From contig OX419759.1 in the NCBI GenBank assembly GCA_948567375.1, forward strand, positions 33,519,493-33,583,492: a DNA stretch of 64,000 nucleotides. The letters run 5' to 3'. Made by a program: the position numbers and the translations under genes. The stretch comes from Lunularia cruciata (taxonomy: Eukaryota > Streptophyta > Marchantiopsida > Lunulariales > Lunulariaceae). The notes beneath the pieces were generated by a model that was not told the DNA's origin, searched no databases, and worked only from the letters and a program-made list of their open reading frames with translations. This document shows positions 56,400 to 64,000 of the stretch, piece by piece; position 1 is the first letter of the stretch, and the number at the start of each line of letters is the position of its first letter.

Positions 56400-59012
56400 T
56401 TCATCGATTGAAGTTGGGTAGAAGTAGGAATCGACCATTCTAGATCGTTGAAGCTCACATTGAAATAGCTCAGAGTCCTATACTGCGCAAAGCTCAACGG
56501 TATTCTCCCAGTCAAGTCGTTATCAAAAAGATCCAAGGGTTCCAACCTGGTGAGATTTGAGAGACTGGAAGGTATGGACCCTTCAAACCTGTCGATCAGA
56601 AAGATCCAAGGTTTCCAACCCGGTGAGATTTGAGAGACTGGAAGGTATGGTGGACCTTTCAAACCTGTGCTGGAACTGTCAAGTACAATATTTTGCGAAG
56701 ACTGCCGAAGGCCTCAGGAATGGAACCGGTGAAATGGTTTCGGGATTTATTAAAGGAAGTTCGAAACGATACCAGTTACTCCAGATGGAGCTCTTGGCCT
56801 TTAGCAAGGACGGCCAACCTTTCCTTAAGGACCTCGCCACTGTTGAAGCTACTGCTGTTGTCACTTGGGCGTGTGAAATGTCGCAAATTTGATAATCTTT
56901 CTGGGAGGGACCCGTAAAACCTATTGTTTGAGAGGTCCAGAACCTGGAGAGTGGTCAGCGACGGAATCCAGCATGGAAATCGATCCGTCAAGTTGTTGGA
57001 TCTTACCAGAAGAATTCCGAACAATTTTTTAAATACTGTAAACTTGATGGCAAAAACCCATGGAAGATGTTACTGCTCAAATCGAGCAATGACAAATTTC
57101 TACAATCACCAAAGGAATCAGGAATTCCACCGCTGATCAGATTGTGTACAACTTTGAGAACTTCCAGTGAGGTCCCTTCTCGACCGAGACTACTTGGAAA
57201 GAGTCCATTGATTCTTTTATGGCCAAGTCGGAGTCGAACTAAAGAGGACAAACCGCCGACGTCATGCGGTATATGACTTTCCAGCTGATTGTCGGAAGTG
57301 CCGAGATATTCCAGAGCATGTAGAGAGGAACCCAAATTTCCAGAAATAGTGCCAGAAAACTGATTTCCAAACAACAGCAATGCAGTCAGGTTCTTTAAGC
57401 TACCGAGGCTCAAAGGTTTCGATCCTGAAAGTCGATTCATATGGAGTTGCAGAGTTCCGAATAACGGCACTTACCCAGAGACCAATGAAACCTCTCATTC
57501 GATTAGTGGAAACCGGAGACGGAGCAACGTCCAAAGTTGCTCAATCGATAAGGGGATAGCACCTGTGAATTGTTTTGTCCTCCAGGTACATATACCGCAA
57601 CTCTATCAATCTCCGCAATCTCTCCTTGTATCTCTCCTGGCAGGTTGTTTGTAGCCAGATCAAGCCACTTTTGCTTAAAGCAATCTACTAGGGCAACTGG
57701 AATGCTGGCAGTGAGTTTATCCTCGTAAAGGATAAGATTCTTCAAATCTTTTAACTGCCCTAGCTCCAGATGAACCTTCCCCGTCAGATTGTTATAGGCA
57801 GAACAAGTGTATGCAACCTGCTGAAATTTCTAATGAAACTGGAATAGTACCTTCAAGTCCATTGCCATAACGATACACTCGATTCGACACGTTGAACAAA
57901 GGTCCACAAGGGCTCTGTTTTGCCTCCTTGAAGATTGAGTCGAGCATTTTAATATTAAAATAGTTGTTATACGGTATTACTTTTTCTGGAAACATTTTTA
58001 ACACTTCCTCTGACCTGGTTCAGACTGTTTCATGGCACCGTTCTAAATTCGGAAGAGAAATACTCATATTATGTTGGACCTGCTTTTGATACTTTTGCTT
58101 ATTCTCATTAATGTTTACTTTATGTTGTTAGTCTCATAAACTACGCTCAACTGACATCTCCCCTTAATCATCTCACTCATCATTCATACTGTTGTGAGAC
58201 TAATCGTAGAAAAGCTGCCACTCTCCCAACTCTCCTAGCTCAACCGGTATGTGGCTTCTCAAGCTGTTAATCTTAAATCAAACTGTTGTAAGCGTGAGGA
58301 TTTGGCAGTGTGACGGGAATAATACCGGTTAGTGAATGATTATGCAAGAGTAAAATTCCAACTCCCACAACTCTCTTAGCTAGCTGGGGCCTCCCCTGTC
58401 AAATAGTTTGCTGTCGGCGGAAGGTGCCGTAACGTCGAGCATCTGCTAAGTGATTCAGGAATAGCTCCGGTAAGTTCAATCCCTCGTAAAGGCAAATTCT
58501 TAAACTCCAATTCCCTTGCTCTGCCGGTATTTCTCCTGTCAAGCTGTTGAAGCTCAAATCAAGTTGCTGTGGCAATAAGCATTTGCTCAATGAGACAGGA
58601 ACAGCACCCGCAAGTGGATTGTCATACAAGACTAAACTCTGCAAGTCTTTCAAGTCCCCTAGCTCTCTCGGAATTCCTCCTGTGAGTAGGTTGTCATAAA
58701 GAACAACTTCTGCAACTCTCCCAATTTCCCCATCTCCGCCAGTATCTCTCCTGTAAAATGGCTTACACTCAAGTCATGCGCTTTAAAGGTGAGCATTTGC
58801 TCAATGAGACGTGCATAGGACCGATAAGTGAGTTGTTGTGCAACCATAACAGTTGCAACTTTGCCAATTCCCCTAGCTTCAACGGTCACTCCTGTCAAGT
58901 TGTTAACGCTCACATCAAGCTGCTGTAGGCCAGAGCATATGCTCAGCGAGACGGGAATATTGCCGTAAAACACATTCTGAGCTAACTTCAGGACTCTCAC
59001 TTCTATCATTGC
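56400..59012 (-). pseudogene. LRR receptor-like protein pseudogene
   Basis: Extracellular plant-type LRRs in many broken frames on the minus strand. From the upstream end: LAQNVFYGNIPVSLSICSGL (about 58960), LVLYDNPLAGAVPVSLSKC (about 58640), LILYEDKLTASIPVALVDC (57740), LTALLLFGNQFSGTI and LEVLKVVHNLISGGIPDSFG (57400-57130), VLDLSNNRFYGSLPERLSNL (56930), and the typical last repeat NDLTGRIPLSFAQ followed by LSYFNVSFNDLEWSIPTST (56510-56410). No transmembrane or kinase segment was seen, so a receptor-like protein or truncated receptor kinase. Intervening sequence near 58050-58250 looks unrelated. It interrupts the X/ROCO repeats on both sides. Confidence 0.85.
56531..56674 (-). repeat. 72-bp tandem duplication of one LRR
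   Basis: Two copies of ATCCAAGG-TTCCAACC...GAGAGACTGGAAGGTATG, period 72 bp, equal to 24 codons, exactly one plant LRR. Confidence 0.85.
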
Positions 59013-60534
59013 ACCAAGTTAGGCTTGAGGTTATCTGCTATGTAAGACTTGATTCTATTGATATAAGCAATTGACTTTGGTTTAGGCCATTTGTTGCAGC
59101 GTGTGATTGCCAGCCTCTGTCGAGCAATAACAATGTGTCAATCGCTTTGGCTCGTTACAGATCGTCAGACTCCACACTGGGATCGTTTTTCCTCTACTGC
59201 CTTCAAGGACGCTACAAGGAAATGCTGTGCAAGGCTCACACCGTTGCTCTTACAACAGCCCCGAAATTTTTCTCACTGTTCACTAAAGAAGAGATTGAAC
59301 GTAAGTATGAACAGCTTTGGGATTTGATGTCGGACATCCATAGGCTGATAGTGCTTGACATGAGGACCAGAAGATGATAAATCTGTCTCTTTAAATCACT
59401 ACGATGCTTGGGAGTAGAGTTGTCTGTAACATCTACCATCTAGAGAGTAATTTAGTTGGAGGTTACAGTGAACATTTGATCACTATGATGACAGAGTTGA
59501 TTTTACTTCATCGCAGTATACGAAGCAGCTCGAGATTCCATAAAAGCTTATAACAAGTGGAGGTTCTAAGGATCCAGACTCCAGAGGGCTGCTGTCCTAG
59601 GGAGGAAAACGACGCTACAATGCTCTTCTTCTCTCCCCTTCGAGTTGACTTGAACCACCACTGTGGTGTCATCACTGAGTACAACTATAGACAGTAGAGG
59701 CAATAAACACTAGTAGAATTTTAGCGTAGATTCAATTTATCCTGAACTCACCAAAATGAGCTTCTTAATGAGCTTCTAAACGCACTTTCTAAATTTGTGT
59801 TGTAGGAGAGGTCTCAGTTACTCGTAGAAGAATAGAACTCAAAACTTAAACCTTACATCAGGAATTTATCCCTTTGATATGTTGTCTTTATGACATTGCG
59901 GTGGTGCTCATCTATAATACATGGTATTTGAGGTATTCAAAGTGTGGATATTCAAGCGCTTTGAGATATCATGATAGCAGAGTACGTTGAGAATGTTGGA
60001 ATGAGCTTCAAAAATGGACACAGTAAGAGATGATAATATTTTCTTGTCACCTGATACCTCTAAACGTTATTTCTCTACTCAGGAAGAGGGGAAGCATTCG
60101 TAGCCTCAGGCTCTCCTCTAGACTTGTCTTGGTGGATTGTCTTGGTGGATAGTGGTATGACTACGAGCGTTCTCAAATCCATAGCACCCGCTTTGATCGA
60201 ATCTGTGACATATGTTAGCCTTTTGCAACAAGTACAAAAGATGGAAACCTCTGATGAGAACATTGACGTTAATATTTACTTCCATTTTCCCAGTTCGGGA
60301 TTGGTTGCCACAGGACTCACAGCAAATGGTTACCTTGTATTTTCGTCGCGTCTGATGGATATGTCAGTTACCTATCATTATGAGGCATTAGCTTTCAGTT
60401 AGAACTGGTCTGGACTTCCTGCACAAGACATGAGCTTGCGAGTCGCTGAAATATTAAGTGGAATCTTGTGGAGGAGAAACAGTAGACTTCCATTGGCTTC
60501 ATTAATCCGAGGTCTAGATATAACATGAGGTACA
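59013..60534 (+). repeat. Duplicated unit, copy D (partial)
   Basis: Begins abruptly at GTTAGGCTTGAGGTTATC, which is position 2180 in copy A, directly after the LRR pseudogene, and continues through the X frame, a 3'-flank cassette and the ROCO 3' flank. Some 220 bp of the cassette present in other copies (after TTTATCCTGAACTCA, 59750) is deleted. Confidence 0.7.
59088..59377 (+). pseudogene. X open reading frame, copy 4 (5' truncated)
   Basis: Frame with NNNVSIALARYRSSDSTLGS, LYCLQGRYKEMLCKAHTVAL, TTAPKFFSLFTKEEIERKYE and QLWDLMSD, then diverging (HRLIVLDMRTRR) by a small deletion. The upstream part is lost at the junction with the LRR pseudogene. Confidence 0.35.
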
Positions 60535-62891
60535 TCATGAGGACGGGCTCAAATACAGTCTAATGTATTGTTTCGCATTCCCGTCAGCTGCACTCCTGGC
60601 ATAGCCACAGTTCTCTAGATTGCGATATTGCGATATATATTTAACCTTGTAAATCCGAAAAAGTTCACAATATCTACCCTGGAGCTGTGGTTCAAGCTTA
60701 TCTCTCATGCAGGACCAGGCCTCGTTCATCTGAGTGCGTGTCAACTTCTCGTCGGCTTGGAAGTTCTGCGCAATGAAGTTGGCAATGCAAAGAGGTAGGG
60801 CTGCCTCAAGGTCGCCAAGCCCTGGTACAACTTGTCCCAAACCCATAGTCACCTGAATCCCGGCTTTCAAGCTGTATACTAGGATCTTGAAAGAGATGAC
60901 GGAGATGCGCGTCAGCAACTGCTTGTTTCCTTCCGTCAAATTCAGCGCAAAACTGTCCTGGTTTTCAACAATATGATATCCAGTCGCGGACTCGCACATG
61001 AAATGCAAGCAGACTGGAGCCCCAAGTAGTACAGTGGCTCTGGCTCTATGCAGTGTGGTCACATCATGCTTTGTAAAGTAGGGGCGCCTCAGTGTACCGG
61101 CTTGTGCCCATGAGTCATTAAAACCAACGATGCAATCTACCTTGGACATGATGGAAGCTCCGGTTGTCTGCAGCTTGTGCTGGATGGAGATTATGTGGTC
61201 TAGTTGCTCCTTTATTTGTAGCACACTATGCTGAACGTCTTTCAGCCGAGAGTGTACCATATTCAATTTATTGTCCAGTCCTTCCAGCTTCTGAAGCAAA
61301 ACAGGATCCGAACAAGACACAACTCCAGCAGCAGAATGGCTACCTTGAATTTCGACGTTGGATATTGTTGAACTCGAACCCGAATGGATCTGGGATTCAG
61401 GTTGAGCCAATGCTTCTTCATCCACTTCGACCAAAGTTTGCTTAGCATCTCCCAGGATTTGATCGCGCCTTGTTCGAATCTTCAGTAACATGTCCTCCAC
61501 ATCTGTTCTACCCAAGAGGTCACTGGCAAGGTCACTACCTTGCACTTTTCATAACGACAAAATATGATTCAAACTTCGCATTGCGGACCAGAGCCGCATT
61601 GACCAATGCCCGCTCACCAGCTCACCAACAGGCAAGCCCCAGTCAATTGATTTCAAAGTAGAATTGACCTTCAATAAACCGATAAGGCTTTTGACAATGG
61701 TCCTCGAAAGGTATAAATATGATTTACAATAAACCTATAAGGGTTTTGACAATGGTCCTCGAAGGGTATAAATATGATTTTCCTCCAGTGTTGAGAAGTC
61801 GAATGGAAATGACGTTAGTGTTCTATCGCAAGGAATTAAACAACTCTCGTGACTGGAGTCTGGCACTCTCCACTGTCACATGAACCGATTGTAGAGTAGT
61901 AAATGATTGCAAGGACATGATTTGCAGCAGTAGTTGATGTGCAATGACATGATCCCTCCAATCATTTGATTTAAAAAACAGTTTGATCTTCTCCCACCCT
62001 CGAATTATATGAGAATGAAATCTCCTCTGCATCGGTATCTGCATTTGTATACAAACCGGATGTGCTCCAGTGCCCCGTTCAGGGTCAAGAGTTGCCGTAG
62101 AATCTCTTCCGGATCGTCTTCCAGATCGTCGTCCGTGGTCAAACTTAGCTTTTTAATTCGATCGATTGCAATCGGTTCCCGTGAAGACACTCCGCAACAA
62201 CTCGAGCCAACCCTTCCTCTTCCTCCCAGACGCACCGGTGGTACCGGGTAATTGGATGTCTAGGTACTCAAGACTCGGAGCACCCCGCACTAGCGCTCCC
62301 GCCAACACTTTTATCTCCTGGGCGTGCAGGTCGTCGACACCGTGGAAGATGACAATAATTAGATTAGGAGCACCACCTATCACCTGCGCTACATCGTTCG
62401 TCATGTTGGCCCCTAGCCAAATCCCACAAATCTCCAGGCCAGGATTGGACGATAGTTGCTTTATATCAAATCAGCCCTTTCGTTCACGATGAGTATCTCC
62501 TATGCACTTCTCTTAACAGGAAAACTCCACAGCCCGTTCAAGTTACCAAGAGCATGTAAGGATTTCCGGCGCACCTCACCTATCAAATTTAACTTCTCGA
62601 TTTGGAGAAAGAAAAATTCGTAATCAATACAAGTCCTTGAAACCTTGAGCATCAGATAATCGTAGTCCACCCAGTTCGAGAAAACACCCCCCCAAGTGAT
62701 GCGGGTAGCCCTTTCGAAACGTTGCCAAGGAGATACGGAGATAATCTAGTTGCTCTTTCTCATCGATATCTCCTCCCCCGCCTTCCTCTTCCTGGAGATT
62801 GCTGGTGGTCCTCACCAATTGCAAGAGATTGGGTAGCTTCGTTTGACAGCATGACAGTCGAGCCGCTTGCATCCCCGTTTAGTCCCGCCAT
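60535..62891 (-). pseudogene. Second ROCO copy: LRR exon fused to C-terminal exon, Roc-COR lost
   Basis: The start ATG (62891) and MAGLNGDASGSTV are kept, then LRR frames with several shifts: 62872-62624, 62404-62153 (LIIVIFHGVDDLHAQEIKVL, LEYLDIQLPGTTG), 62235-62005 and 62044-61823. The LRR exon breaks off at about 61551 in the region matching the peptide KLESYF, and passes directly into GSDLASDLLGRTDVEDMLLK, the middle of the last exon. That last exon is open for 336 codons (61545-60538) including the coiled coil (VLQIKEQLDHIISIQ) and the C-terminal domain, ending YARSAADGNA by frameshift instead of YAWLCQEC. Both GTPase and COR exons are deleted. Confidence 0.9.
61665..61785. repeat. Tandem duplication of about 56 bp
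   Basis: Two copies of CAATAAACC-ATAAGG-TTTTGACAATGGTCCTCGAA-GGTATAAATATGATTT side by side at the broken end of the LRR exon of the second ROCO copy. Confidence 0.9.
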
Positions 62892-62893
62892 AC

Positions 62894-63060
62894 CCTGCCT
62901 TACAAAGCTACTGGACGGTAAAGCTGTCGTCACCACTGACTATGAATGATCTCGTTGTGCTACTAAGATTTCGAACAAAAACGAAATGTCGTTCTTGGTA
63001 CGCGCAATCATTCACTTCAGATCTGGGGACAAGTGTCCTGAAATTTCACACATGAGCTTT
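62894..63060 (-). promoter_or_regulatory. Conserved 5' flank of the second ROCO copy
   Basis: Nearly the same as 12885-13050. Similarity stops soon after GATCTGG-GACAAGT, so the duplicated segment ends or diverges here. Confidence 0.4.
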
Positions 63061-63936
63061 CTGCCTTACGCGTGTGGTGTCACGGACTAGACGGATTCTG
63101 ATACCCAATAGCACCAGGAGTCGACGAAGTCGTAGTTTGTGTGGCTTTATAACCCTTTTAGCTTGAATGCAACTCTGCATGAACAAGAAGTAACACTCCC
63201 ATATTTTGCTAGAATAGCACCCATATTTGCATACATCATGGAGAGAAACAGCATATGCATCATGGATAGTGGAATATTAATGAATCTTAACCAGAATTCC
63301 ACATACTCTCACCTACTGGTGTCATCTCCAAGGATTCGTTGATCATCCTTTCTTTAGTGGAATTGGCTCCCGTCAGCTAGGGTATGATGCAAATTCTAAC
63401 CAACATTTATACGAATTAAAGATAAGAATTATTATAATTCTAAGTTTGGACTATTTTCAAATTTGCCACATTTCCATTCTGGTTCTATTTACGCTTCCAC
63501 TCACTTTGTGCTTTTCGTATTTCTATTTCTTTGTTCATTGCAAACTTATTTTACTTATTTTTCTCCTTTTGCATGGTCTTTTCCCTCAAATTGCTGGTTA
63601 TGAAAGTAACGGCAGCTTATGGTTTACGTGTTCTAGCAAAAAGTTCCCTCTCTTGATTCACATACTCTTCTCTTATCTTTGTGTGTGTGTTTCTTTTCCT
63701 TTTGTCAACTTTGGGTTTGACTTCGCGTTTGTGATATTTTCTATGTCATCCTTCAACCCAATGTATATGAAGTTTCTTTTATGGAAATTACAAACACCTC
63801 CTTCCAAAGAGAAAAAAACTCCATGAATGCTTTTCTGAGCTAGATTTGTTATTGTATTTTATCTTATCTTATCACAAGAACTAACGTGGGGAGGTTGACA
63901 GCTGGCCGGACACCGTTACCAATCCTAATTACTTGG
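63061..63936. other. No gene recognised
   Basis: AT-rich, with a T-rich stretch (63420-63780) that gives a hydrophobic 126-codon frame on the plus strand (LSYLCVCVSFPFVNFGFDF). Base composition alone explains it; I do not call a gene. Confidence 0.35.
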
Positions 63937-64000
63937 CACGGGTACTGGAGGGTATTCCGTCTCCATTAAGCTCAATGGTGAAGTCTACCTCTCTCAACCT
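63937..64000 (+). mobile_element. Copia RT fragment at the window edge
   Basis: Matches 13616-13685 and reads GGYSVSIKLNGEVYLSQP, the copia reverse transcriptase motif. It runs off the window. It lies upstream of the second ROCO copy as the other copia fragment lies upstream of the first, so it may have been duplicated with the gene. Confidence 0.7.

Noticed and set aside
63446-63826. 126-codon hydrophobic frame, possible membrane protein
   Set aside because: T-rich sequence gives phenylalanine, leucine and serine by composition; no start context, domain or second copy.

Overview
The window is nuclear DNA of a land plant: split genes with GT-AG introns, plant-type leucine-rich repeats, and Ty3/gypsy and Ty1/copia retrotransposons primed by initiator tRNA-Met. 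Several copies of a LRR-Roc-COR (ROCO) GTPase gene suggest, but do not prove, a bryophyte, lycophyte or fern; flowering plants are best known for the single ROCO gene TORNADO1. No rRNA, tRNA or CRISPR array was seen.

Gene layer (0.7-13 kb and 48-63 kb). One nearly complete ROCO gene lies on the minus strand (12882 to 7416): LRR exon, Roc GTPase/COR exon and coiled-coil plus C-terminal exon. Its P-loop is assembled only across an intron junction. A single in-frame TAG sits in a small tandem duplication of the LRR exon. Degenerate copies are a COR piece (4585-3700), an inverted C-terminal piece (48219-48615, plus), a C-terminal piece (54515-54020), a LRR/C-terminal chimera that lost Roc-COR (62891-60535), and two LRR-exon scraps (about 16.9 and 18.2 kb). 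Next to ROCO 3' ends, on the opposite strand, lies an unrecognised plus-strand conserved ORF (called X; copies near 2.1, 5.2, 55.0 and 59.0 kb), so the ancestral unit looks like a convergent X/ROCO pair copied many times. A 1.37-kb inverted repeat (48.2-49.6 against 53.0-54.4 kb) and a ruined LRR receptor-like protein gene (59.0-56.4 kb) lie in the same cluster.

Repeat layer (13.6-19.2 kb). A decayed copia element is followed by three tandem copies of a unit of about 1.2 kb. Two carry ROCO scraps and one carries two insertions of a small hairpin element also found in the ROCO intron.

Transposon layer (19.2-48.2 kb). At least seven Ty3/gypsy insertions of three families are nested. Family A is a chromodomain element with LTRs of about 0.4 kb. 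Family B has an LTR of about 0.8 kb. Family C is a non-chromodomain (Athila/Tat-like) element with LTRs of 0.69 kb. A full A element (22092-27718, minus, perfect TCTTT target duplication) sits inside the LTR of another A element, itself inside a B remnant. A long B element (28667-about 48218, plus) is interrupted by a C element in gag (30516-38330), an A element in protease (39261-44878) and a lone A LTR in RNase H (46173-46576). All coding regions carry stops or shifts.

The most noteworthy signals are arrays of perfect heat-shock-element motifs in family A LTRs upstream of a TATA box, a textbook -1 frameshift signal (slippery heptamer, 7-nt spacer, 9-bp stem, possible pseudoknot) at the gag/pol junction of the A element, and the birth-and-death ROCO cluster itself.
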